A stretch of DNA of 64,000 nucleotides from GCA-003244245 sp050699875 (GTDB taxonomy: Bacteria; Actinomycetota; Actinomycetes; Mycobacteriales; Pseudonocardiaceae), in the NCBI GenBank assembly GCA_050699875.1, contig JBOHFX010000102.1, positions 21,620-85,619 on the forward strand. The letters run 5' to 3'. Below, one piece after another: positions 8,142 through 17,220 of the stretch. Positions within the stretch are counted from its first letter, which is position 1. Every line of letters begins with the position of its first letter. The position numbers were made by a program, and so were the translations under genes. The notes below the pieces were generated by a model that was not told the origin of the DNA, did no database searches, and was given only the letters and a program-made list of their open reading frames with translations.

Positions 8142-8714
8142 TCAGATGTCGATGCCGACCAAGCCCATCACCTCAGTACGCCAGTCCTGGTAGGCATTGG
8201 CAGCGCTGGACCGGTTCTGTGGATGCCGCTGTGGGTGCATCTCGTCCTCGCCCAGCGCGTAGTGCACGATCTCTTCGTCACTGCGCTGACTGCTGACCAC
8301 CTTGACCTCCACGTGTCTGGTGGCCAGCTCGGCCCGGGTGGCGTGGGCCAGCAGATGGAGCAGCGCCAATCGGGATCGCTGGTCATCGGGCAACGACACC
8401 TCGTCCGGAGCGTTGCCAGACACCAACACCACGGTGGCGCCGGGTGCCAGCGCCGGGAGTACCCGGTCGACCGCACGGAATCGGGCCAGCAAGCCCGCCG
8501 ACAGGAATGCGCCAACGCGAGCAACGGCGGTCTGGCCATCAGGATGAATAGTGACCGGCAGCTGGATATAGAAGTCGACGGTCTTGCTGCCCGTTTCGCC
8601 CGGCAGCTTCTCTGGATCGGTGACGATCACCGCGTCCGCACCCGCGTCCCTGAGTAAGTCAGAAAGGCGCTGCGCCCGTTCGGTAGAGCCCGTCAGCAGC
8701 CCCATAGGGGACAT
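8142..8714 (-). CDS. Conserved hypothetical protein, alpha/beta
   Basis: A 190-residue protein not recognised with confidence. ATG 8714 has an excellent ribosome site (GGAGGAGGGG, 3 bases before the start), and codon use matches the neighbours, so it is very likely real. Visible features are an alternation of hydrophobic strands and helices (DAVIVTDPEKLPG, ATVVLVSGNAPDEVS), no membrane segment, and an acidic C-terminal part ending EVMGLVGIDI. It lies alone between the HhH-GPD gene and the PHA cluster, all on the minus strand. Confidence 0.75.
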   Translation of the reverse strand: MSPMGLLTGSTERAQRLSDLLRDAGADAVIVTDPEKLPGETGSKTVDFYIQLPVTIHPDGQTAVARVGAFLSAGLLARFRAVDRVLPALAPGATVVLVSGNAPDEVSLPDDQRSRLALLHLLAHATRAELATRHVEVKVVSSQRSDEEIVHYALGEDEMHPQRHPQNRSSAANAYQDWRTEVMGLVGIDI

Positions 8715-8888
8715 CGACCCCTCCTCCAGTGCGCTTCGCCCGGATCGGTTGGCTGATCACCGTTGCCAGGGTCATCGTAGGAGCAGGTGCCAGCCCTGAC
8801 GAGGGCGGCGGAGGTTTGCAGGCAGCGGGTCCCCCGAACGGCCGCTGCTATAAGCGCACCGGATTGGTTTCGCGATGTACAGGCCGAG

Positions 8889-9173
8889 TCAGCTCTTTTT
8901 CCTGACCCCACCCTGCGAGACCCAGGCCGCGTTCGTGGCGGCCGACTTGGAGGCAGCCAGCAGGCTCTTGATGAACTCTCGCTGAGTCGCCAGCCCCTGC
9001 GCGGCGAAGGCGAACATGTTGTCCACGACCTCCTCGGGGCTGGGCACCTTGGCGTCCGGGGTCGGCAGCAAGCCGACGAACCGCTGCACGCTGTCCGCCC
9101 AGATCTGCACCGAGCTGGCGATGGCTTCCCGGGTCGCCTCGGTGAGGGTCTCCTGCGACGTGGTCATCGTCAT
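8889..9173 (-). CDS. Phasin-like PHA-granule-associated protein
   Basis: A 94-residue, mostly helical, Ala-rich protein without cysteines or membrane segments: AIASSVQIWADSVQRFVG, then a long amphipathic helix from EEVVDNMFAFAAQGLATQRE to SLLAASKSAA, ending in a basic tail. This pattern fits small actinobacterial phasins that coat polyhydroxyalkanoate granules. AAGGAAAGGG lies directly upstream of ATG 9173, with a second ATG at 9167 equally plausible. It is the third gene after phaC and the XRE regulator, which strengthens the call. Confidence 0.7.
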   Translation of the reverse strand: MTMTTSQETLTEATREAIASSVQIWADSVQRFVGLLPTPDAKVPSPEEVVDNMFAFAAQGLATQREFIKSLLAASKSAATNAAWVSQGGVRKKS

Positions 9174-9248
9174 CCCTTTCCTTGGACTTGGGAGCTTCGA
9201 TTACCAAAGTACGCAGATTCGATAAGTATGTCAATCAAGCGCCCGTCG

Positions 9249-9671
9249 TCACCTGGCCTTACCCTCGATGAAGCTGCGGTACACCCCCAGCAGCGCCTCG
9301 CGCTGTGCGTCGGTGAGCCGCGGGTCTCGGCGAATGCTGTCCTCCGTGCTGATCGGCGGGTCGCCAGAAACGCCGGCAGCGGCGTCGGTAGGGACGTCGG
9401 CGGGCGCCGCTTCCGTCCAGCCCGCCTTGGCCAGCAGCTGCTCGGTGGTCAGTCCCAGCGCATCCGCGATGGCCCGCAACACTGTCAGCGACGGTTGGTG
9501 AAGGCCGCGTTCGACCTGGCTGAGATAGGCATTGGAGATGCGGGTGAGGGCCGCCATCTCGCGCAGCGACAGGTCGGCCAGCTGCCGCTGCGCTCGGATG
9601 AACGCTCCCAGTGCCCCCAATTGGGCCTGCCAGGGGTCGGGCACCGCACCGCCGTCGGGTCCACTAGCCAT
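9249..9671 (-). CDS. XRE-family transcriptional regulator of the PHA cluster
   Basis: A 140-residue protein with one Cro/C1-type helix-turn-helix at about residues 19-75 (LGAFIRAQRQLADLSLRE, then ISNAYLSQVERGLHQPS). The C-terminal part is short and acidic and includes a DAQREALLGVYRSF segment seen in this family. It begins 3 bp after the phaC stop and is followed by the phasin-like gene, so it is probably co-transcribed with both and regulates PHA synthesis or granule proteins. That regulatory target is inference from position. Confidence 0.82.
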   Translation of the reverse strand: MASGPDGGAVPDPWQAQLGALGAFIRAQRQLADLSLREMAALTRISNAYLSQVERGLHQPSLTVLRAIADALGLTTEQLLAKAGWTEAAPADVPTDAAAGVSGDPPISTEDSIRRDPRLTDAQREALLGVYRSFIEGKAR

Positions 9672-9674
9672 GGG

Positions 9675-11417
9675 TCAGTTGCCGCGCACGTAACTACCGG
9701 GGGCTGGCTCCAGCGGCGGGTGCACGGTACTGCCCATCGAAGGCGGAGCCTGCCGCCGACCGGCCTGGCCAGCGATCCACGGCGTCCAGTCCTCCCACCA
9801 TGATTTGGCGACCTCGGTAGCCTTCTCGCGCCATGCGTCCGGGTCCTCGGGCAGATTTTCCGCCGAACCCACCCAGTGCTTGGACTTAGGGTTCGGTGGG
9901 TTGACTACGCCGGCGATATGGCCGGAGTTGGACAGCATGAACCGCACCGTGCCACCAGGCAGCCGGGCGCTCTCATACACTGCTTTCCACGGTGCGATGT
10001 GGTCCCTTTCGGCGGAGACAAAGTAGCTGTCCTGACTGATGCGAGCGAGATCAAGCCGCTGCCCGGCCAGCTCCAGCTCACCCTTCGCCAGCCGGTTCTC
10101 CAGGTATAGGGACCGCAGGTACTCGGTGTGCATGGCCGCGGGCATCCGAGTGGAGTCGGAGTTCCAGCTCAGCATGTCGAACGGCGCCGGCTGCTCGCCG
10201 AGCAGCCAGTCGTTGACAACGTAGTTCCATACCAGGTCCCTGGCTCGCAGCAGATTGAACGTCGTGGCCATGCTGTCTGCGGGTAGGTAGCCCCTGCGTT
10301 TCATGACCCGATCCAGCCGCTGGATCGTGGCTTCGTCGGTGAACAGCCCGAGCTGACCGGGCACGGTGTAGTCGAGCAAGGTGTTCATCACGGTCAACGA
10401 GGCGACCCGGTCCTCGCCGCGGGCCGCGAGCCAGGCGAGCATGGCCGCAGCCATGGTGCCACCAAGGCACAGCCCAGCCAGGTTGGTCTGCCGGGAACCG
10501 GTGATCTCCTCGACGACCTCCAGTGCGGCCAGCGGCCCCTCCCGCAGGTAATCGCTCATGGTGAGCTCGGCCATGGTCTCATCCGGATTGCGGTAGCTGA
10601 TCATGAAGCAGGTATGTCCGTGCTGCACCGCCCACTCCACCAGACTCTTGCCGGGAGCGAGATCCATGATGTAGTACTTGTTGATCCACGGCGGGCTGAA
10701 CAACAATGGCACCGCATATACGCGCTTGGTCTGCGGCTCGTACTGGATCAACTCCATTAGCCGGTTCCGGAACACCACGCTGCCCGGCGTGGCTGCGAGC
10801 TCGTGGCCGGGCCGGAACTGACCGGGGGTGACCTGGCTGGGCATGCCTTTATTGGTCGCCAGGTCCCGTAGCATGTTGCTGGCCCCGCGCACCAGGCTCA
10901 GACCCCCGGTGTCGATGGCCTTTTTCAGCGCCACCGGATTGGTCGCCAGCCAGTTGGTCGGCGCTGCGGCGTCAAGTAGCTGCCGCAGTGCGAAATCGGC
11001 CTTGTTCCGGGTGGCCTCATCCAGGTCTGCCCCGTCCAGCAGATTGCGCAGGAAGCCCTCCATCAGCGCGTGCTGCTGGCGCACCAGGTAAAATAGCGGG
11101 TTGCTGGTCCAAGCCGGATCGGAGTACCGCGGATCGTTGCCCGGCTCGACGGGGCGTTCATGATCCAGCCCCATCATCCGCAACACTGCAGTCATGGCGG
11201 CCTGCGCGCTGCGCGTGCCGTAATCCAGCGCCGACCGCGACAACACCGCCGGATTCCCGGCGACCGACATCGCGAGCCTGCCCAGTGCCAGGCCCAGCCC
11301 GGCAGGGTCCAGCTGGTCCATCGCCGAGTCGATGCCGAGCAGTGACCGGATCGACGAGGCGATGTCAGCAGCCTCCTGGCGTACCTCACCTACGGGATCG
11401 CCGGCCGACGTGGTCAC
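9675..11417 (-). CDS. phaC: Polyhydroxyalkanoate synthase
   Basis: A 580-residue PhaC that polymerises 3-hydroxyacyl-CoA into polyhydroxyalkanoate at the granule surface. The catalytic Cys lies in NLAGLCLGGTMAA (G-x-C-x-G-G box, about residue 318). The conserved WINKYYIMDL region, the catalytic Asp region SYFVSAERDHIAPW and the catalytic His in NSGHIAGVVNPP are all present, so the triad is intact. Length fits class I/II single-subunit synthases. The GTG start at 11417 has AAAGAGG upstream. It heads the phaC-XRE-phasin unit and is divergent from dtd. Confidence 0.93.
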   Translation of the reverse strand: MTTSAGDPVGEVRQEAADIASSIRSLLGIDSAMDQLDPAGLGLALGRLAMSVAGNPAVLSRSALDYGTRSAQAAMTAVLRMMGLDHERPVEPGNDPRYSDPAWTSNPLFYLVRQQHALMEGFLRNLLDGADLDEATRNKADFALRQLLDAAAPTNWLATNPVALKKAIDTGGLSLVRGASNMLRDLATNKGMPSQVTPGQFRPGHELAATPGSVVFRNRLMELIQYEPQTKRVYAVPLLFSPPWINKYYIMDLAPGKSLVEWAVQHGHTCFMISYRNPDETMAELTMSDYLREGPLAALEVVEEITGSRQTNLAGLCLGGTMAAAMLAWLAARGEDRVASLTVMNTLLDYTVPGQLGLFTDEATIQRLDRVMKRRGYLPADSMATTFNLLRARDLVWNYVVNDWLLGEQPAPFDMLSWNSDSTRMPAAMHTEYLRSLYLENRLAKGELELAGQRLDLARISQDSYFVSAERDHIAPWKAVYESARLPGGTVRFMLSNSGHIAGVVNPPNPKSKHWVGSAENLPEDPDAWREKATEVAKSWWEDWTPWIAGQAGRRQAPPSMGSTVHPPLEPAPGSYVRGN

Positions 11418-11505
11418 GGACAGTCACCTCTTTCTCGTACCTCTCGCTTCGGGTTCCCACCGGTCTGCCACCGCGGAATGGTCCTACCTGGCAGTATCCC
11501 TCGCC

Positions 11506-11930
11506 GTGCGAGCGGTGGTGAGCCGGGTTACCGAGGCAACTGTCCTTGTTGATGATCGGGTAGTTGGCGAGCTGACGCAGCCTGGGTTGCTGGTGTTGCT
11601 TGGCGTGACCCACGACGACGGGTCCGCGCAGGCTGAGACGATGGCGCGGAAGTTGTAGAGCTGCGAATCCTGCGCGACGAACGATCGGTCGCCGACGCCG
11701 GCGCCGGCGTGCTGGTGGTCAGCCAGTTCACCCTCTACGGGTCGACCCGCAAGGGCCGGCGGCCCTCCTTCACCGCGGCCGCGCACCCTGAGCACGCCGA
11801 GCCGTTGATAGACGAGGTCGTCACCCGGCTCCGGGCTCGTGGTGCCATCGTCAGCACCGGCCGCTTCGGCGCGACGATGGCCGTACGCAGTGTGGCAGAC
11901 GGCCCGTTCACCGTGCTCATCGACGTCTGA
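11506..11930 (+). pseudogene. dtd: D-aminoacyl-tRNA deacylase, interrupted by a -1 frameshift
   Basis: The first half (GTG 11506) reads VRAVVSRVTEATVLVDD, then LLVLLGVTHDDGSAQ and AETMARKL, and hits TAG at 11656-11658. The second half continues in another frame from about 11656 with VELRILRDERSVADAG, the catalytic SQFTLYG motif, TRKGRRPSF, and GRFGATM near the end, stopping at 11930. The two halves together match the normal Dtd length of about 141-145 residues; one missing base in AAGTTGTAGAG (11651-11660) explains the break. The family removes D-amino acids from mischarged tRNAs. It could be a true pseudogene or a sequencing error; the rest of both halves shows no decay. Confidence 0.8.
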
Positions 11931-12215
11931 TCGACGTCTGAGCCCTTCAAGAGCCACCAACCTGGCTGATGCACGGCCTTCAACGACTACAACCTGAGAT
12001 ACAACCTGAGAAGTCTCTGAGGGTCCGCCAGATCGGGCACTTCGTCGGACACTCGTTCGTCGTGCGAGATGAGGGTCCGGGAACGGAATCCGGGCTCCCG
12101 ACGTTGTACTGGTCATCGCCGCGGGTACCCGATGACCAGACTCGTGCAGCGTCGCGCGCCGATTCGCCGGACACACGCCAAGTCGGCACGAGGATCCGCC
12201 GCAGGAAGGAACCTG
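11931..12215. promoter_or_regulatory. Long upstream region of sigB
   Basis: This 285-bp stretch between the dtd remnant and sigB has no convincing gene. It contains a perfect 12-bp tandem duplication (TACAACCTGAGA at 11988-11999 and 12000-12011) and should hold the sigB promoter. No -10/-35 pair could be picked with confidence. The good ribosome site AGGAAGG precedes the ATG at 12216. Confidence 0.4.
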
Positions 12216-13190
12216 ATGACCGCCGCGCAAATCGTTCTGGAACCGGACATCGCCGTCGAGGCCGACCTCGACGCGCAGAGCCCGGCAGCCGACCTGGTCC
12301 GGGTCTACCTCAACGGTATCGGGCGCACGGCACTGCTCACCGCACAGCAGGAGGTTGAGCTCGCCAAGCGTATCGAGGCCGGCGTATTCGCCCGTCATAT
12401 CCTCGATACCGGCACGCGGCTGTCACCCAATCGGCGGGCCGATCTGGTGCGGCTGGTCTGTGATGGCGACAAGGCCAAGGACCACCTGCTTGAGGCGAAT
12501 TTGCGGCTAGTCGTGTCGCTGGCCAAGCGCTATACCGGCCGGGGAATGCCGCTTTTGGACCTTATTCAAGAGGGCAATCTGGGCCTAATCCGCGCGGTGG
12601 AGAAATTCGATTACACCAAAGGCTTCAAGTTCTCCACTTATGCCACCTGGTGGATCCGGCAGGCCATCACCCGTGGCATGGCCGACCAGGGTCGAACCAT
12701 CCGACTTCCGGTACACCTCGTGGAACAGGTGAACAAGCTGGCTCGGATCAAGCGCGATCTGCATCAGCTGCTAGGTCGGGAGGCGACCCACCAGGAGCTG
12801 GCTGACGAGTCCGGCATCCTCGTCGAGAAGGTGGCCGACCTGCTGGACTACTCCCGGGATCCGGTAAGCCTGGACATGCCGGTAGGCGTCGAGGAGGAGG
12901 CCCCGCTGGGTGACTTCATCGAGGACGCCGAGGCCACCGACGCTGAATCCGCGGTGATTTCTGGGTTGCTGCAGGATGACCTGCGCCGAGTGCTGGCCAC
13001 CCTTGAAGAACGGGAGCAGAAGGTCATCCGGTTGCGCTATGGCCTCGACGACGGCCAGCCGCACACTCTGGATCAGATTGGCAAGCGCTTCGGACTTTCG
13101 AGGGAACGGGTGCGTCAGATTGAGCGCGAGGTCATGGCCAAGCTGCGCCATGGGGATCGCGCGGAGCGGCTCCGGGCCTACGCCAGCTAA
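12216..13190 (+). CDS. sigB: Primary-like (group 2) RNA polymerase sigma factor, SigB type
   Basis: A 324-residue sigma-70 factor lacking the long N-terminal region 1.1, so group 2. Region 1.2 is VRVYLNGIGRTALLTAQQ; region 2 contains DLIQEGNLGLIRAVEKFDY and FSTYATWWIRQAITR; region 3 begins TIRLPVHLVEQVNK; region 4 has the helix-turn-helix TLDQIGKRFGLSRERVRQIE. ATG 12216 has AGGAAGG 6 bases upstream. Length (SigB of M. tuberculosis has 323 residues) and closeness to ideR match the mycobacterial sigB-ideR pair. It probably serves stationary-phase or stress transcription with promoters like those of the primary sigma factor. Confidence 0.92.
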   Translation: MTAAQIVLEPDIAVEADLDAQSPAADLVRVYLNGIGRTALLTAQQEVELAKRIEAGVFARHILDTGTRLSPNRRADLVRLVCDGDKAKDHLLEANLRLVVSLAKRYTGRGMPLLDLIQEGNLGLIRAVEKFDYTKGFKFSTYATWWIRQAITRGMADQGRTIRLPVHLVEQVNKLARIKRDLHQLLGREATHQELADESGILVEKVADLLDYSRDPVSLDMPVGVEEEAPLGDFIEDAEATDAESAVISGLLQDDLRRVLATLEEREQKVIRLRYGLDDGQPHTLDQIGKRFGLSRERVRQIEREVMAKLRHGDRAERLRAYAS

Positions 13191-13310
13191 CCCACACTCA
13201 GTTTCACTACGTTACCGCTCGAATGGCGGCATTGACGCCATCGCGCGGGACCGGCACTGTCAGCTCAACATGTGATGCAGACCACGCGACGTCAGGCGGT
13301 CGCGCGCCCC

Positions 13311-13343
13311 GGAAGGTCGGGCTCGTCGGGGGTCCGGCCTTCC
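13311..13343. terminator. Hairpin between convergent sigB and acuC
   Basis: GGAAGGTCGG (13311-13320) pairs with CCGGCCTTCC (13334-13343), a 10-bp stem with one G-T pair and a 13-base loop. It sits between two convergent genes and could stop transcription from both sides. There is no clear U-tract, as is common in actinobacteria. Confidence 0.55.
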
Positions 13344-13369
13344 GACTTTGCCGGTGGTCGAGGTGGGCC

Positions 13370-14542
13370 TTAGATCCGGGGATCCCCAGGATCCAGGTCG
13401 TGCAGCGGGTAGACAGCGCGCCGGGTGTCGCGGATCGCACAGTCCACCTCGGTGTTGGCGGTTCCGTCCCAGGGCGTCCACTGTGGCTCGGCGCCGTCGG
13501 TCATCGAAGTCGGCAGTCGCTCGCCGCCGGCGACAGTGGCCGCGTACGCCGCCCAGTCGACAGGTATCGGGGTGTTCGGGGCCACCTCGCGATCAAGCAG
13601 GGCGGCCAAGAGATGTGTCCATGACCGTGGGACCACCCGGAACAGGGAGTACCCACCCCCACCCAGGGCCAGCCAGCGTCCGCTGGCAGTGGTGTCGGCC
13701 AGGTCGGCCAGTGCACGGTGCGCGGCCCGCTGGCCATCCACCGACAGCGCCAGGTTGGCGAGTGGATCTTCCGCATGCGTGTCCGCGCCATGCTGGGTCA
13801 CCAGCACTTCAGGCTGGTATGCGCGCAGCAGTGCAGGAACCACCGCATGAAAGGCCCGTAACCATCCGTCGTCGCCGGTGCCTGGCGGGAGCGGGACGTT
13901 GACGGCTGAGCCCTCGGCTCCGCGGCCTCCGATGTCGGCGGAGTTACCGGTGCCCGGAAACAACGTTGCGGGGTGCTGGTGCAGCGAAATGGTGAGCACT
14001 TGAGGGTCATCGGCGAAAGCGTCCTGCACGCCGTCGCCGTGGTGCACATCGATGTCGACGTAGGCCACCCGGGACACCCCACCGTCCAGCAGCCTGCGAA
14101 TGGCCAGTGCGCAGTCGTTGTAGATGCAGAAGCCCGAGGCGTGGTCCCGCATCGCGTGATGCAGCCCACCGGCGATGTTCACCGCCCGCACCGCGCGGCC
14201 GGTGAGGATCTCATCGGCGGCATGCACGGAGCCGCCGGCAACCAGCGCCGAGGCTTCGTGCATGCGGTCGAAGATGGGGTTATCCGGAGTGCCCAAACCG
14301 TGACCAACCGGTCGGCGCGGTGCTTGCTTGACTGCGGCGATGTAGTCATCGGAGTGCACGGTGCGCAGCTCGTCGTCAGTAGCCTGCACCGGCGTCATCG
14401 GCTGCACGCCGTCGAGGACACCCAGCGACCGGGCCAGCCGGATGGTGAGATCCAGCCGGACGGGATTCAACGGGTGCCGCCCACCGAGGTTATAGCCGAG
14501 AAGAGCTTCGTCCCAGACGACCACCGCGCGGTCAGGATGCAT
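13370..14542 (-). CDS. acuC: Acetoin utilization protein AcuC / class I histone-deacetylase-like amidohydrolase
   Basis: A 390-residue HDAC-fold protein. YVDIDVHHGDGVQDAF carries the zinc-binding Asp and His of this family, LHHAMRDHASGFCIYNDCA the preceding catalytic His pair region, and LVTQHGADTHAEDPLANL the third metal Asp. In Bacillus and Streptomyces AcuC deacetylates acetyl-CoA synthetase; here no acs gene is adjacent, so the target is unknown. It is convergent with sigB and lies downstream of sseA on the same strand (65 bp gap). Confidence 0.9.
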   Translation of the reverse strand: MHPDRAVVVWDEALLGYNLGGRHPLNPVRLDLTIRLARSLGVLDGVQPMTPVQATDDELRTVHSDDYIAAVKQAPRRPVGHGLGTPDNPIFDRMHEASALVAGGSVHAADEILTGRAVRAVNIAGGLHHAMRDHASGFCIYNDCALAIRRLLDGGVSRVAYVDIDVHHGDGVQDAFADDPQVLTISLHQHPATLFPGTGNSADIGGRGAEGSAVNVPLPPGTGDDGWLRAFHAVVPALLRAYQPEVLVTQHGADTHAEDPLANLALSVDGQRAAHRALADLADTTASGRWLALGGGGYSLFRVVPRSWTHLLAALLDREVAPNTPIPVDWAAYAATVAGGERLPTSMTDGAEPQWTPWDGTANTEVDCAIRDTRRAVYPLHDLDPGDPRI

Positions 14543-14607
14543 GACTTAGCACGCTACCGGCCGCTGTGCGTGGTAGTGGGTGACAATCCCGGTCCGCGGT
14601 TCGGGCC

Positions 14608-15465
14608 CTATCCGGGATTCGGGCCGGTGGCCACCGGCCGGGAGGGATCGATACACCACTGCGACCATGACCCGGCGTACAGCGCCGCCGGACGGTCGGG
14701 CCTGGTTACGCCTGCGAGTTCGAATCCAAGCACGAGCGCGCACGCGTTGATTCCGGAACCGCAATAGGCGCCCACCCCGGCGCCGGTGACCTGCCACTGC
14801 TGCGTGAGCTCGCGCAGCCGCATTGGCGGTAGCCAGCGGCCCTGCGCGTCGGTCAGCTCGCTGAACGGCACGTTGACCGCGCCGGGGACGTGGCCGGCCC
14901 GAGGATCCACCGGCTCGGCTTCACCGCGGTAACGCGGTGCCGCTCGGGCATCGAGAAGCACACCGTTGCGGGCCAGTGCCGCGGCTTGCGCAGCGTCCAG
15001 AACCGGCATTGCGCCGGGCCGAACCGTGATCGTGCCCTCCTGCGGCTGGGGCACATCGAGGGTCACCGGCAATCCGGCCGCGCGCCACGCCGCGATGCCT
15101 CCGTCGAGTACCGCGACTGCTGGGTGTCCCGCCCAGCGCAACAGCCACCACAGCCGGGCCGCCACCGACCCGTCCGCCGCATCGTAGGCGACCACCGGCG
15201 TTGTCGCGCCGACACCGGCCGCCCGCAGGGTGGCCTGCAGCGCCGCTGGGTATGGCAGGGGATGGCGCCCGCCGCATCCCGGCGGGCCGGCCAGGTCGGC
15301 GTCCACATCGAGGAAGACCGCGCCGGGCAGGTGACCGGCGCGGTAGTCGACGAGACCGGGCAGGCCGGTGAGCGACCATCGCACATCCGCCACGGTGGGA
15401 GGCTCAGGGCCGCTAAGCAGGGCAGCCAATTCGCGGGGCCCGATTACCGGTTGCATGTCGCCCAT
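14608..15465 (-). CDS. sseA: Thiosulfate/3-mercaptopyruvate sulfurtransferase (two rhodanese domains)
   Basis: A 285-residue tandem rhodanese. The inactive N-terminal domain spans about residues 1-140 (VDYRAGHLPGAVFLDVDADL); the C-terminal domain carries the active-site loop AYCGSGINA with catalytic Cys. DPRAGHVPGAVNVPF is the second typical rhodanese motif. It transfers sulfane sulfur to cyanide or thiols. The start is ATG 15465 or ATG 15456. It is divergent from ideR with a gap of about 75 bp. Confidence 0.9.
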   Translation of the reverse strand: MGDMQPVIGPRELAALLSGPEPPTVADVRWSLTGLPGLVDYRAGHLPGAVFLDVDADLAGPPGCGGRHPLPYPAALQATLRAAGVGATTPVVAYDAADGSVAARLWWLLRWAGHPAVAVLDGGIAAWRAAGLPVTLDVPQPQEGTITVRPGAMPVLDAAQAAALARNGVLLDARAAPRYRGEAEPVDPRAGHVPGAVNVPFSELTDAQGRWLPPMRLRELTQQWQVTGAGVGAYCGSGINACALVLGFELAGVTRPDRPAALYAGSWSQWCIDPSRPVATGPNPG

Positions 15466-15540
15466 CCTGCGCCCGTCGATACATACCCTCCGCGGCAGCC
15501 CTGTGGGCTACTACCATGGGTGTAACCGAGGGAGACTGGT

Positions 15541-16236
15541 GTGAACGAGCTCATCGACACCACCGAGATGTACCTGCGAACCATCTTCGAGCTCGAGGAA
15601 GAAGGTGTGACCCCGCTGCGGGCGCGGATCGCTGAGCGTCTCGGGCAAAGTGGGCCCACGGTGAGCCAGACCGTGGCACGGATGGAGCGGGACGGCCTGC
15701 TGACCGTGGCCGATGACCGACATCTCGAGCTCACCGCGGAGGGCCGCAGCCGAGCCGTTTCGGTGATGCGTAAGCACCGGCTCGCCGAGCGCTTGCTCGT
15801 CGATGTGATCGGGCTGGAATGGGAACAGGTGCATACCGAGGCCTGCCGCTGGGAACACGTGATGAGTGAGGCGGTGGAGCGCAAGCTCATCGCGCTGCTG
15901 GGCAACCCGACCACATCCCCGTACGGCAACCCGATCCCGGGGCTTGACGAACTCGGGGTCGGAGAGCCCGCCGCCCCGCTTGAAGCTGACCTCGTCCGGC
16001 TGGACGAGGTGGCCCGGCGCGGCGGCGGCACGGTGGAGGTACGACGCATCGCCGAGCATGTGCAGCTCGACCCCGCCCTGATGGCGGACCTACACAAGGT
16101 CGATGCAGTACCCGGGAACGTGGTGGAGGTCGCCGCCCAAGCACGGGCGACCCATCCCGTGGTGCTGTCCGGTCGGGGATCCACCGTCGAGGTGGACGGT
16201 GCACTGGCGCACGCCGTAATGGGCCGTCGGCGGTGA
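15541..16236 (+). CDS. ideR: Iron-dependent DtxR-family repressor
   Basis: A 231-residue DtxR/IdeR-type regulator. The N-terminal winged helix reads MNELIDTTEMYLRTIFELE with recognition helix QSGPTVSQTVARMER. The metal-binding and dimerisation domain has VMRKHRLAERLL and ACRWEHVMSEAVE, including the Cys, Glu and His ligands of the primary site. A C-terminal SH3-like domain occupies the last 75 residues. The GTG start is preceded by GAGGGAG. It most likely represses siderophore and iron-uptake genes with Fe(II). Its position near sigB matches mycobacteria, where ideR follows sigB. Its stop overlaps galE (GTGA). Confidence 0.93.
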   Translation: MNELIDTTEMYLRTIFELEEEGVTPLRARIAERLGQSGPTVSQTVARMERDGLLTVADDRHLELTAEGRSRAVSVMRKHRLAERLLVDVIGLEWEQVHTEACRWEHVMSEAVERKLIALLGNPTTSPYGNPIPGLDELGVGEPAAPLEADLVRLDEVARRGGGTVEVRRIAEHVQLDPALMADLHKVDAVPGNVVEVAAQARATHPVVLSGRGSTVEVDGALAHAVMGRRR

Positions 16237-17204
16237 CCCGGCCGAACCCGATGCGGCTGCTGGTCACCGGGGGGGCGGGTTACATCGGCAGCGTCTGTTC
16301 CGCAAGGCTGGTCGAGGCCGGTCACGACGTTGTAGTACTGGATGACCTGTCCACCGGACATCGGGATGCTGTCCCGTCCGGCTGCCGTTTCGTCGAGGGA
16401 ACGGTCGAGGATGCCGGCGCGGTGCTGGCCGAGGGGTTCGACGGTGTACTGCACTTTGCGGCCCGCTCGCTCGTCGCGGAATCGATGGCGCAGCCGCAGC
16501 GCTATTGGCTAGGAAACGTGGTGGCCTCGGTGCGGCTGCTTGAGGCGATTCGCGAGCACGGAACTCCGCGGCTGGTGTTCTCCTCCACCGCGGCCACATA
16601 CGGGGAACCGGCGTCCATGCCGATCACTGAGGATGCGGCCACCCGACCGACCAACCCCTACGGGGCGACAAAGCTTGCGATCGACCACGCCATCGGCTCC
16701 TATGCCGTCGCGCACGGCATCGCGGCCGTGAGCCTGCGGTACTTCAATGTCGCCGGCGCTTATGGCCGCTACGGTGAGCGACATACCGTCGAGACGCATC
16801 TCATCCCGTTGACGCTGCAGGTCGCCCTCGGCCAACGAGAGAAGATCATGGTTTTCGGGGAGGACTGGCCCACTCCGGACGGCACTTGTATCCGCGACTA
16901 CATCCACGTGGTCGACCTCTCCGACGCCCACGAGCGGGCACTCGAGCATGCCGTGCCCGGCGAGCATCGAATCTACAATCTGGGCAATGGCACCGGGTTT
17001 TCGGTGCGGCAGGTGGTGGACACCTGCCGGCAGGTCACCGGACACTCGATTCCCGCGCACAACACGGCGCGTCGGCCCGGCGACCCGGCGGTGCTCATCG
17101 CCTCCAGCGACCGAGCGCACCGAGAGCTGGGATGGAAACCGGAGCGGGCCGACCTCGCCGCGATCGTGACAGACGCCTGGAGTTTCGCCTGCGGCGCCGG
17201 CTGA
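16233..17204 (+). CDS. galE: UDP-glucose 4-epimerase
   Basis: An extended SDR of 323 residues (317 from the ATG at 16251). The NAD loop is VTGGAGYIGSVCSARL at the N-terminus; FSSTAATYGEP holds the catalytic Ser/Thr, and NPYGATKLAID the YxxxK pair. RRPGDPAVLIASSDRA and WKPERADL are C-terminal GalE signatures. It interconverts UDP-glucose and UDP-galactose for cell-wall galactan. GTG 16233 overlaps the ideR stop and would give translational coupling; an iron-repressor/epimerase pair is also found in related actinobacteria. Confidence 0.93.
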   Translation: MTRPNPMRLLVTGGAGYIGSVCSARLVEAGHDVVVLDDLSTGHRDAVPSGCRFVEGTVEDAGAVLAEGFDGVLHFAARSLVAESMAQPQRYWLGNVVASVRLLEAIREHGTPRLVFSSTAATYGEPASMPITEDAATRPTNPYGATKLAIDHAIGSYAVAHGIAAVSLRYFNVAGAYGRYGERHTVETHLIPLTLQVALGQREKIMVFGEDWPTPDGTCIRDYIHVVDLSDAHERALEHAVPGEHRIYNLGNGTGFSVRQVVDTCRQVTGHSIPAHNTARRPGDPAVLIASSDRAHRELGWKPERADLAAIVTDAWSFACGAG

Positions 17205-17220
17205 CTCCTACTCGCGTGCA

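Noticed and set aside
14690..14760. tRNA-like T-arm string TTCGAATCC
   Set aside because: Lies inside sseA in frame; no acceptor stem or anticodon arm around it.
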